From Asterias rubens (taxonomy: Eukaryota > Echinodermata > Asteroidea > Forcipulatida > Asteriidae): a stretch of 64,000 nt of DNA. Below, piece by piece: positions 23,501 through 31,996 of this stretch. Under the pieces are notes generated by a model, which was given only the letters and a program-made list of their open reading frames with translations, had not been told where the DNA came from and made no database searches. Location: assembly GCF_902459465.1 (NCBI RefSeq), contig NC_047078.1, positions 4,984,333 to 5,048,332 of the forward strand, written 5' to 3'. Each line of letters opens with the position of its first letter. Positions within the stretch are counted from its first letter, which is position 1. The position numbers and the translations under genes were made by a program.

Positions 23501-26369
23501 GAGAAAGAGGTAATTTTGTCACAAAAAAAATAAAAGACTTCAGGCCTGAAGCATTTATTAGGCATATGAAGGCACACACAATTGTGCAACAAGGGTGTGT
23601 TTTCTTTGATGCACATTTGAGTAAAAATGTTCACAGATTAGTTATTTTACGAGCTGGTCTTTGACAATAACCAAACAATCATGTCCAGTTCTTTTTAAAG
23701 ACACAGGACACCTTTGGTAATTGTCAAAGACCAGTCTTCTCACTTAGTGTATGTCAACATATGCCCAAAATAACAAACCTGTGAAAATTTGAACTCAATT
23801 GGTTGCGAGATAATATTGGAAGAAAAAACACCCTTGTCACGATGAAGTTGTGCGTTTTTAGATGCTTGATTTTGAGCCCTAAAAATCTAAATCTGAGGTC
23901 TCGAAATCATTGTGTAAAATTACTTCTTTCTCAAAAACTATGTTACTTCAGAGGGAGCCATTTCCCACAATGTTTTAAACTATCAACAGCTCTCCATTGC
24001 TTGTTACCAAGTAAGTTTTTATGCAAACAAGTATTTTGAGTAATTACCAAAATTAGTGTCCAGTGTCTTTAAATCTTTTGCAGCCAGTTTGAATATGATT
24101 TTTTCCCCGTTGTTTTGGTTAATACTTGGGGAGTTGAGGATTAAAAAATTACCTGATAGTCATCTGATGAGGTTGAAGTGGAATGGCCGACCAACACCTC
24201 CACAAATGCAGAGTTGTCATTTCCAATATCAATGGAATGAATCTGGGACGCTTTCTCAAACTACATGTATTTAAACAAGAAGAAAAAAACACATCACACC
24301 TTAAATTTATAATAACAATAACCAGTTTTTATATAGTACATTTCACACCCGAAGGGCTTCTCAAAGCGCTTCCGACTTTATTACTGGGCCTTAAATTGTT
24401 CCTTAAACCATCTCAACTCCCTGGGGAGTACACAGCCTATGCGACAATTACATATGCGCTACTCGGCTAAACCAATTACAAGAACAATCTCTGCCCTCAC
24501 AGGTGCTTATTGACCCCTGGGTGGAGAGAAGCAGTTATAGTCAAGTGTCTTGCTCAAGGACACAAGTGTCATGACTGGGATTCGAACACACACTCTGCTT
24601 AGAAGCACCAGAGCTTGAGTTCTGTGCTCTTATCCAATCGGCCACCCTACCAATTTATGACTTGAAACCTCCTACACTTGGTAACATGTTATTTTGATGT
24701 TGTTTTAAACCATTCAAATCTTTGCTCGTCTTGATTGGCGACAGTCATTTTGGTAGCAGAGTTGCTGCTATTGCAACACGAATACTGTCTGTAACACTGT
24801 ACGCAACAAAACCTACTGGAGAAGACCTGTATCCACAAAACTCTGGATCAAAAGGAATGTCTTCAAGTTCTTGGCTCGAAACCCCTAGAGCAGACATTTT
24901 TTTTCTGACTGCGATTTAAACTCATGAGACGACTCATACATTCAAGATTGGGCCCTGGGCCCAATTTCATAGCTGGGACCAATTTTATGGCTACTGTTTA
25001 CCAAAGGTAAGAAATCAACGATTATGGAAGCAGGGAATTACGCGCTTAGGTCAAGCAGAGTTATTGCTTGCACTTTTTTTAGAATACCTATGGCTTTAAA
25101 CTACACACAGCTGGGCGCGTCTTACCTGCAGAATAACAGAGGCTTTTCTTTCAGCATCTTCAGCACATTTCCACTTCCGATAAGACTCTGGTTTCAAAAG
25201 GTTGTCTGCCTTGTGTGTCTGGAAACAGAGACATTAGAATATTATTTATTACATGTGTGATGTATAACAACAGTAAATTGATAGGTATAATTTGTATACG
25301 ACGACAGGCAAAACGGGTATTCGTTACTGGAACTATGGGGTTCGTTCCGCTTTCGTCTCAACGGACGATAGCCGAACAACCTCATACATATAGAGGTAAG
25401 AAGCAGGTATCGACAAAACATTTTATTCAACGATTGGACAAGACTTTCCCAGACTTTTGCTGGTCCCGAGTCAGTCAGGTGGCACCGAATCCCATCGAGA
25501 CCGAGTCTGAGACAACCCCCACGCCACGGTGCTCCGAGAGATCAAGTCCAATTCCAAGTCTGAGACCACCAAAAAATTGACTGAACAAGAGTCTCGGAGA
25601 TCAGCCCAGATGGAAAAGTTTCCGTACCCTGCCACCACACTATTATCTGTTGGAAAAGTTTGTGTATTACACCTAACTTATCACGCCACCACTTTTCCAT
25701 TCGATATGAAATAATATAATATCTAGTGTACCTCAATCAATGAGATCCCTTTTTGGAAAAATTAGTGAAAAGGTGGTGGTAGGCAGGATTAAAATATATT
25801 ATTATTTTATACATTATAAATAATTTTATAATTTATATATAGATATATGGAAAGATTTTTTATTATTTTAATAATATTATTATTAATCATGTAGCTTTTT
25901 TTGTCGGCTAAATCTAATTAGGACAATTTACTGAACTATTCGGATAACTTTCCGTATGGCGCCACCACTTTTTCACTATTTTTTACAAAAAGGGATATCT
26001 CATTCTCAACTCGAGTCAATGTTATTATTTTTATAAATATTATTATGAGGTAAATTAATTACTAAATAAGATAATTTTATTTTACTGAGTTTTAGTTTTA
26101 CTATCGGATCCTATAAAAAATAAATTCCTATTGCTATATATAGCTATGTAATATTTAATGAAAAAGTGGTGGCGCCATACGGACACTTGTTCTGCCTACA
26201 CAACACATACAGAACATGATCAACAATTACAAATACAATACAATGCATCAACAACACATGATGATCAATATTCAATCAAGCAAGGAGAAGACCCAAGTTT
26301 CCTACGACGGATACTCACCGTATCTTCACTGCTAGACGACACAACATACTGTAACTTAATGGCAGGCAT
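12047..26369 (-). CDS. XRCC1: XRCC1, DNA single-strand-break repair scaffold, 15 coding exons
   Basis: Exons (minus, transcript order): 26369-26319, 25218-25126, 24260-24153, 23236-23078, 22933-22844, 22089-21972, 20615-20488, 19299-19095, 18453-18276, 17262-17149, 16240-16003, 14814-14627, 13849-13619, 13103-13028, 12157-12047 (TGA). All GT/AG junctions and phases agree, giving 695 aa, against 633 in human. Residues 1-160 form the XRCC1 N-terminal domain (MPAIKLQYVVS; VTSSFMSPMDS; NRVRMFGPEKL; YGLSFIKFHSPPEK), known to bind DNA polymerase beta. Exon 6 has an FF motif (TAGSFFKQ) resembling the REV1-interacting region. BRCT1 (about 330-415) reads MEGVTFVLSGFQNP, LRDKAMAMGAKYKPDW and HLVCAFANTPK; it is known to bind poly(ADP-ribose)/PARP1. 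An acidic Ser/Glu-rich linker follows, with DPYDSSTDEEPDSE resembling the CK2-phosphorylated PNKP/aprataxin docking site. BRCT2 (about 606-690) has LPDFFEGKVFFLYGKF and FVRPKWIYNC and is known to pair with DNA ligase III. It acts in the nucleus in base-excision and break repair. Exon 7 carries an in-frame ACA microsatellite. Confidence 0.96.
13168..13455 (-). mobile_element. Family A MITE, diverged, XRCC1 intron 13
   Basis: Begins AAAGACACTGGACACCTTTG and TTCTCACTTGGTGTATCTCA, then decays; the remnant of the other end is TTCGTTTGAGTAGCTACCAC. Confidence 0.65.
14905..15080 (+). mobile_element. SINE with tRNA-like head, XRCC1 intron 11
   Basis: ATGGCTGAGCACTCTAAAGC (A box) and GTGGGTTCGAATCCCCATCA (B box), followed by GTGCAAGACACTTAAC, the conserved body of the window's main SINE family. 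Confidence 0.7.
15184..15570 (+). mobile_element. Family A TTAA MITE, XRCC1 intron 11
   Basis: TTAA then AGGCAGTGGACACTATTGG; ends CAGTGTCCAGTGTCT then TTAA. Full-length. Confidence 0.9.
15640..15960 (+). mobile_element. SINE, near full length, XRCC1 intron 11
   Basis: Runs from GAGGCTGAGCGGGTAAGAAC through TAGCAAGACACATAACTG, TTATCGCAAAGAGAAGCGG, CGGCACCTTGTAAACATTAC to AATAAAGCGCCATATAAG. The B box is lost. Same family as 14905 and, in reverse, 24325. Confidence 0.7.
16342..17130 (-). mobile_element. Family A MITE split by an insertion containing family F
   Basis: Family A sequence (AAAGGCACTGGACATCTTTG ... CAACAGCTCTCCATTG) stops near 16650 and resumes near 17062 (CTTGTTACCAAGTAAGTTTT ... 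ATTACCAATAGTGTCCAGAG). About 410 bp intervenes, including a family F hairpin at 16822-17037 (GGACCCAATTTCATAGAGCT ... AGCTCTATGAAATTGGGCCC). The right end is about 18 bp from the XRCC1 exon 10 donor. Confidence 0.75.
17318..17678 (-). mobile_element. Family B MITE, one end truncated, XRCC1 intron 9
   Basis: Starts inside the element at GGTAAACAGTATTGTCCAAA and ends GTGTCCAATGGCT then TTAA. Internal TCATGACATGTGTTTAAAAC and TGAGAAAATAACGGG-type words match the other B copies in reverse. Confidence 0.8.
17925..18215 (-). mobile_element. SINE, minus orientation, XRCC1 intron 9
   Basis: AATGCGCTTTTCATACATG, CCCTGGTCAATGGGC, GCATCTTGCTCAAGCAAGGA and a decayed tRNA end CATGACCGAGATTTGAAACC match the SINE at 24325. 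Confidence 0.55.
18628..18705 (-). repeat. tRNA-like sequence, XRCC1 intron 8
   Basis: The complement has GTCTAGTTGGTAAGACACTG and GTTGGTTCGAATCCCATCCG, a good A/B-box pair with tRNA-like spacing. The flanks do not pair as an acceptor stem, so a SINE head is likelier than a tRNA gene. Confidence 0.5.
20488..20615 (-). CDS. XRCC1: XRCC1 exon 7: Ala-rich plus poly-Thr from an ACA repeat
   Basis: This exon encodes an alanine-rich stretch (AAAVRAAATLAAAS) and then about ten threonines from an uninterrupted (ACA)n tract, ending NQ at the donor. It is the least conserved part of the gene, in the flexible linker between the N-terminal domain and BRCT1. Splice phases on both sides (1 in, 0 out) keep the frame open, which supports it as coding. 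The tract length is likely to vary between individuals. Confidence 0.8.
21036..21421 (+). mobile_element. Family A TTAA MITE, XRCC1 intron 6
   Basis: Complete; TTAA-AGGCAGTGG at the left, AACGTCT-TTAA at the right. Central hairpin GAACTTGAGGTCTCGAAATC. Confidence 0.9.
21480..21590 (-). repeat. tRNA-derived SINE fragment, minus orientation
   Basis: GTCATTGTGAAAACAGCGGT, GATTCGAACCAACAACTGTG and CTAACCACTAGGCCGCAGTG are the complement of a tRNA-like head with A and B boxes; pairs with the fragment at 7225. The stretch 21600-21850 beyond it is unrecognised. Confidence 0.5.
22457..22835 (-). mobile_element. Family B TTAA MITE abutting the XRCC1 exon 5 donor
   Basis: TTAA-AGCCATTGGACCCTTTCGG on the left and AGGGTCCAATGACT-TTAA on the right. 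The minus-strand intron 5 begins GTAAATAT immediately before this TTAA, so the element starts eight bases into the intron. Confidence 0.9.
23368..23698 (+). mobile_element. Family A MITE, diverged; shares TTAA with next copy
   Basis: GCACTGGTACACTTGTGG ... GAAACAGCTTGCACTGC ... CAATCATGTCCAGTTCTTT. Joined to the copy at 23695 through one TTAA. Confidence 0.7.
23695..24072 (-). mobile_element. Family A TTAA MITE, XRCC1 intron 3
   Basis: Reverse orientation (TTAA-AGACACAGGACACCTTTGG ... TTAGTGTCCAGTGTCT-TTAA). Ends about 80 bp from exon 3. Confidence 0.85.
24325..24650 (-). mobile_element. SINE, best-preserved minus copy, XRCC1 intron 2
   Basis: TTTTTATATAGTACATTTCA, TCTCAAAGCGCTTCCGAC, GTTCCTTAAACCATCTC, CAATCTCTGCCCTCACAGG, CTTGCTCAAGGACACAAGTG, GGGATTCGAACAC and CTTATCCAATCGGCCACC (tRNA head complement). 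Serves as the unfilled reference for the interrupted SINE at 55893-57176. Confidence 0.8.
25675..26185. mobile_element. Inverted-repeat element(s) in XRCC1 intron 1
   Basis: GCGCCACCACTTTTTCACTA near 25960 has inverted partners near 25765 (TTAGTGAAAAGGTGGTGGTA) and 26157 (AATGAAAAAGTGGTGGCGCC); TGAGATCCCTTTTTGG near 25740 pairs with AAAAAGGGATATCTCA near 25990. The interior is more than 80% A+T. Reads as one or two overlapping foldback MITEs. Confidence 0.6.
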
Positions 26370-26539
26370 CCTGCTTTCATTTAGTAAGACTTTTCAAAGT
26401 ACTTCACCCACTTCTTGAAGGTGAAAACACCGAAAGACAAACTGCGCGGAAAGTTAAAAATAATGCCCGATTCTTCATCAAACATGTCAAAGTTCAACTT
26501 CTGCACCAACCAACAGCCCGCCCTCAAGCGTCTAGGTAG

Positions 26540-27125
26540 GGTGAGACTTTAGCCTGACTTTAGGCTTCCTTGCGACCCCTTTCGAATACAGCTTCGGCTT
26601 CGGGTTCGGCTTGAGGCTCCGTTCTCTCCTCTGAAGCCGGTGTCGCATGCAATTATGTCCTCTATGCAATACTATCCGGAGGACATTATTGCATATGCAA
26701 AATGTCCGCCGGACGCTTTTGCATAATCGTGTCCGCTGCTGCTGCTGCATATTATGCACTGTATCCGCCCGGACACATTTGCATATGCAGTTGTGTCCGC
26801 TCCGTGCAAAACTGTACTTGCTGTAAAACAAACGCCCTTGGTCGCGTAATACGTTCGCCATTTTTTACAAGCTAAGTACAATTCATGAATGACATGGGAA
26901 ATGTTCGGCTGTTGAGTATTCGCTGCAATCATAAAAATAATTATGTGAATATTCATGCTGCATATTTTTGTACGTATGTGAAGTGCATGTACGCTCCCTA
27001 TACACGCGCACATACATGTACAGTCATGTCCGCCAGACGGTTTTTGCATAGCCCCGGACACGGTTGCATATGCAAAAGTGTCCGGAGCTGACAGTATTGC
27101 ATTGAGGACACAATTGATACATGAC
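26540..27125. repeat. Degenerate repeats with TGCATATGCAAA and GTCCG words
   Basis: About 600 bp starting some 170 bp upstream of the XRCC1 start codon. It holds repeated palindromes TTGCATATGCAAA and the words GTCCGCCGGAC and CCGGACAC, in two clusters (26640-26810 and 27030-27120) of opposite orientation, suggesting an inverted-repeat element. A 151-codon open frame on the minus strand comes from these repeats and is not called as a gene. Confidence 0.55.
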
Positions 27126-27564
27126 AAAAAAACTACTTAACGCCAGTATCGTTTAAAATGACACCACCTAGCCTGTAACTACACGCGTACCATGATTATC
27201 CATTCCAAAATATCTGGTTTTGTAATTAAACTTTTCTGTTAATTTTCGTTTTTGTTATCAACTATCAATATGTATTTAAGGCTGCATAGCAAACAAATTA
27301 ATTGTTGAAAACAGTTTAATTACAAACAAACACAAATTTGTGCTATTTTGGCTGTATGCATTATACCTTTCACTGGACTTTTATTTCATCAATCAACATT
27401 GTTATTGTTATAAAGTAAAACCAATTAATTTATACATACAGGGTCCAGGCTCTGTACATGCCTAGGCTTTTTCCTGGTGCCCTCCTCTTATCACCCTTTG
27501 TTCTTTTTTTCTTGTATTTTTATGATTATTTATTGTGATATTTGGACAAAAAAAAAACTAAAAC

Positions 27565-27597
27565 AAACAATTACCAACAGTGTCCACTGCCTTTTAA
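27565..27597 (+). mobile_element. Family A terminal fragment
   Basis: Only the last 30 bp remain: AATTACCAACAGTGTCCACTGCC. Confidence 0.6.
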
Positions 27598-27825
27598 CCA
27601 ACAGAATGCTCGCGGGTCATGACACCGCACACCGGCCCTTTTCGAACCCATTCGGCTCCAGATTCGGCTCAAGGCTAGACTTGAAAAAGTCGTTAAAATG
27701 TCTGTCACGGTGGGTGATAGCATTCCGACTCTATTCCGAATCTCCCCGCGATTCCCGCGGATTCTCGTGAGACTGCTGGGCCCGCTATGAGACTACTGCC
27801 CTCTCGCGCACGAATACGGTCCATC

Positions 27826-28135
27826 CAGTATAGACCTTTCTTTTGTTGATAAACAAACCGCCTTGGTTGGCATGGTCGGCCGAATGTTAGTAACACACTA
27901 AATCTTAAAAACAGATGTTTTAACCAAATTCAGCATTTTCTGCAAATTTTCAATTAAATAAAATACCTCTCACAATTATTTGTTTTGTTTTTAACAAAAT
28001 CAACAAATTTGGTTACATTGTTACAAAAAATAGCGATCTTTTCTTAATTTGCACTTACGGACGGCTTTCCATAGTTTTCCAATCTGGGTTGGCAAAAACT
28101 CGGGCTGTGACGTTGCAAAAGAAAGGTCTATGTCG
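27826..28135. mobile_element. Short inverted-repeat element
   Basis: Ends TATAGACCTTTCTTTTG and CAAAAGAAAGGTCTATG are inverted. A related end (CTATAGACCTTTATCATG) occurs near 20206. No coding capacity. Confidence 0.6.
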
Positions 28136-29420
28136 GCAACAAGCAGTTCGCATGCTTTGCGTACGCGCTCAGGGCTTCAGACGAGAGCCGGGAAAGCCGA
28201 ATCCAAAGCCGATTATTGGATTCGAAAAAAGGCCTGTAATTCAAATAAATCAGTAATTCCGAAAAGCAAAAAAAAAACGACAACCCAACAATCGAGTCTA
28301 GTTATCAAGTTGAAGAACGCTCTTTGTCAATTCAGTCTCTTAATTTTTTGGCCTTGAGATATTATTTAGAAAGACAATTTGTTTTGCCTATAGTCTATCT
28401 CAATTAACATGCGTACACAATACCACAACAATCACGTTCAAATTTTACTCTATAACCATTAAAAAAAGCAATTTGGACGCATCATTAACAAAACAAACCA
28501 TCGATCACAATGGGAACGGGGTCATTAAAACGTCTCACTTTAGAGGCTCGCCACTATTTATGTTTGCATAGGACAAAGTAGCAATTTGTCATAATGGACT
28601 AGGAATTAAAAGGTTGACTGCTGGTTCGAAACCTAGGTTTACACGCCATGGTTAGGATTAGGGTTAGGGCTGCAGGTAGGGTTATAGGGTTGGATTTGTA
28701 AGGTTGCATGGGGTTAGGGCTAGGAAAATACACAAGGGGTGTACACTGCAAAAACCAGGGTGTTAAATTAATTTTCTTGAATTATGTGACAACACCGACA
28801 CGGTGTTAATTTCATCATGGAGGAATGATTTCATCAACGATCAATGGGGATAAAAAAACACCATGTTGGTGATGTCTCGTATAGATACCAGTAAGAACCA
28901 CTTTAACACCCCCAATTTTTGCAGTGATATAGGAACAACGTGTTGCAGCAATTTCTTGTTCGAGCAAAATAATTCCTGACTGTGCCTCGTAATTAAGAAG
29001 TACACTGACCCACAAACAATTAAACAACTGTCATCAGTATTAAATATCTTACTGGGAGACGGACTGTCCTTGAGCACGTACATTATCGATGTACGGGGCA
29101 CTCACAGTGCTTTTAAAAACTCAAATTGGTTACTAACGACCAATAAAAACCACACAACAAAAACTAATTCCTATCACACAAACAAAAGTTGCGTGTTGTT
29201 GTTTCCTGACAATACGCATTGTACATTATCGGCCAACGTCCCCTGATGAATATTTTAGCAGCTAATCGAGATGAGCCTCTTTGAAATTTTAGAACATCAT
29301 TATTCTGAAATGACCTCAATTTCAACGTTCCCTGACATAAAATGAGGACGGGTTCAAAGCACTCAAGTGCGGTGTATACATAGTCCTATAACTCCTCCTC
29401 TGTGCTGTACACAGACACAG
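28136..29420. other. Intergenic; degenerate TTAGGG-like tract near 28650-28730
   Basis: GGTTAGGATTAGGGTTAGGG at 28651 and further GGGTTAGGG variants to 28730 resemble degraded telomeric repeat. Near 28745 the words CACTGCAAAAACCAGGG and GTGTTAA may mark one end of another element. No exon is supported. Confidence 0.35.
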
Positions 29421-29424
29421 AGCT

Positions 29425-29665
29425 ATATACGGCCTGTTTCTGGGGCGGGAAAATTTCAAAGCTTCATGACTCAAATCTTCACCTGCAAGAAGCCACTAAT
29501 TTTAACAGATTCACATTCCATGGCAGCATACTTCTTTCTTAGTGCATTGCTTTTTCCTGTAAGGGGTCTATATGGAATGTGAATCTGTTGAAATTAGTGG
29601 CTTCTTTTAGGTAAGATTTGAGTTATGAAGCTTTGAAAATGTTCCGCCCCAGAAATAGACCCTGA
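29425..29665. mobile_element. Foldback element, arms about 85 bp
   Basis: Left arm CTGTTTCTGGGGCGGGAAAA ... AACAGATTCACATTCCA and right arm TGGAATGTGAATCTGTTGAA ... TGTTCCGCCCCAGAAATAG are inverted complements around a spacer of about 50 bp. Confidence 0.75.
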
Positions 29666-30092
29666 TCCAGGACATCACTGTAATTATAATCCGAAGAAAG
29701 TGTAAGGCCGCCAGGGCTAGATTCCCCTGCAACAGTGGCCTCCAATATTGTCCCTCTTTTGTTTATACTCTTTTTTAACCTTTTTTGCAACAGCTCCTGT
29801 TGGTTTTGTACACATTTTGTTAACTGTGGACCTTTCCCCGAACCGTATAGCCTATTGTTATCTTTTCGGTTTGAATGTGTAAGGCCTATACACCTAACTC
29901 ATCGAGACACAGCAAGGATCAATGTACCGAGAGGGGACACCACTGTGTTTCTACATCCACAAACTCACTACAGCCGTAATTTAAAGCATAATGTACAACA
30001 GTTTTTTTCTTGATCTTTCTCTTTCTTAAATTGTGCATATAGTTCGATTTGTTTCAAAGCAGTCCATCTATTTAAAAGACTTCAGTAATTAT

Positions 30093-30530
30093 AGGCACCG
30101 CCCGAGAGTTTGCTGAAAATAGATTTTTCAAGATTCTTGCAGTAAAATACTAGCTGGAATCGTAGTTCAAATTTTAAAAGATAGCCATGGCTTAATAACA
30201 TTTGATGCACAATTTATTACCCTTTCGGTAATACTTTATGTATAAAAGTACAAGTTCTCATGGGAACAATAATCGCTTCTCGTTAATAAACGGCTACGTT
30301 TTTTTTTTTTGTGCGAATGTTTTTTGTAAGGATAACATGGACACAATAGCTTTTCAAGGCTTTTAATTATCTGACTTTATGTTCATGCTAATGAAGAATT
30401 AAATGCGAAGGCGTTAGTTTTCGACAATATCATCATGAATGATGAATAAATACAGTTTCCTTTGTGTTTACTAATGAGCTTTTTGTTATTGGGTAAGAGC
30501 TAAATTATTTCATCATCATTAGCATCGACA
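30093..30530 (+). repeat. Left direct repeat flanking the fibrinogen-domain gene
   Basis: Begins GCACCGCCCGAGAGTTTGC and runs through TTTTTCAAGATTCTTGCAGT, CCCTTTCGGTAATAC, GACACAATAGCTTTTCAAGG and AATGCGAAGGCGTTAGTTTT. The same sequence in the same orientation recurs at 38482-38838. Confidence 0.85.
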
Positions 30531-30822
30531 AGTCAACTGTGAAGGGAGAATTATTAATGATCTACAAACAACTAGATGTTCCCTTTTTTTTATACAAACA
30601 CAAGCTAGCGAGGTTTCCTCTTACCGCATACGGTGTATCGCTAGGCAGCTATGCGGTCCAGTGGCTAATGGTTAAAGAGAGGCTCCATGTTCAAACTTAG
30701 TCTTGTGATCTACTCATTTTCCCCAAGAGATTATTATGGAAGAAACTCTTATAAAGGGTCTATTATGTTGAATGGTGCAAAAACTCGCTGTGGTTGGTAG
30801 CCTTCAACTATTTCTGGCAGGA

Positions 30823-30870
30823 CCCCCCCCCCCCCCCAATAAAAAAAAAATAAATAAATAAATAAATAAA
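30823..30870. repeat. Poly-C then A-rich homopolymer tract
   Basis: About 15 C residues followed by A runs and a short AAAT repeat. Confidence 0.8.
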
Positions 30871-30953
30871 ATAAAACGTTCGTTGACGCCACACTGGTCT
30901 GTACGTTATGTACGGGGTCGTTTATACATATTTTGACAATATTAATAAATAAT

Positions 30954-31105
30954 AATGGGAGACTTTCTGGGACGATAGAGGGCAGCAGACTTACCGGGTA
31001 AATCCATTGTTCTCAGAATTATGCGCATGTTCAGAACTACGTAAACAATGGAAATTTACCCGGTATGTCTGCTGCCACCTAGCGTTGGAAAGTCTCCTAT
31101 TGTCT
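30954..31105. mobile_element. Family G foldback MITE
   Basis: Inverted ends GGGAGACTTTCTGG / GGAAAGTCTCC and inner arms GCAGCAGACTTACCGGGTAA / TTACCCGGTATGTCTGCTGC. Near-identical to 47997-48144; a diverged copy lies at 45848-45985. Confidence 0.85.
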
Positions 31106-31167
31106 CTTTAGGGCCCTTTCAAAATCAGCCATCCTGCTTTTCGAAACTATAATCACTGTCTCAGCGA

Positions 31168-31557
31168 TTAAAGACACTAGAAACTATTGGTATTGTCAAA
31201 GACCAGTCTTCTCACTTGGTGTATCTCATCATATGCATACAAAAGCAACCCTGTGAAAATTTGAGCCCAATATTGGTCGTCGAAGTTGCGGGATTATATT
31301 GAACAAAAAACACCCTTGCCACACGAAGTTGTGTGATTTCAGATGCTTGATTTCGAGACGTCAAGTTTTAAATCTGAGGTCTCGAAATCAAATGCGTGGA
31401 AAATTACTTCTTTCTCGAAAACTACGTCACTTCAGAGGGAGTCGTTTCTCACAATGTTTATAATTAGTATCAGAAGCTCCCCATACTTGTTACCAAGTAA
31501 GGTTTTATGCTAACAAATAGTTTGAGTAATTATACCAATAGTGTCCACTGCCTTTAA
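31168..31557 (-). mobile_element. Family A TTAA MITE upstream of the fibrinogen-domain gene
   Basis: TTAA-AGACACTAGAAACTATTGG ... AGTGTCCACTGCCT-TTAA. About 440 bp before the start codon. Confidence 0.85.
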
Positions 31558-31996
31558 AGTCTTTCTACTAGAAAGTGCAGTAAGCAATTTAGCCAATAAC
31601 TGTATGTAAATCTACGGGCAATTGCCGGTATACAGAGTAATATGAACAGTCGTTACCTTGAATAAAACATTAAGCAAGACGTGGACCAATCACAATCGAG
31701 TCCCTTTTTTCTTTTCTTCTAACAGAAAAACTGAGCTCTTCAAACTAGCAAGGCACTCCCGTATTCAACTAAAATTTACTTGTATTGAACAGTACATGAA
31801 GGACGAACGGTCGCTCGCACTGGCATAACTGCCCAGCTTGCGTGGACGTCAGAGCAACGCTTTACCTTTGATGTCAACAATTTTCTGATGTTGGACGAAG
31901 CTGTCATCGCTCGAATAATTGGTTTACAGTCACATTTTGCTCGTCAAAGAGACACTACCGTGTACTGTGATTAGCATTGTCAATTTGATCATAAAC

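Noticed and set aside
26672-27127. 151-codon minus-strand frame upstream of XRCC1
   Set aside because: Arises from palindromic TGCATATGCA/GTCCGG repeats; the composition is rich in Cys, His and Ile with no recognisable domain, so it is treated as repeat DNA.
28651-28730. True interstitial telomere block
   Set aside because: Only a few imperfect GGGTTA units are present; too short and degenerate to claim a former chromosome end.
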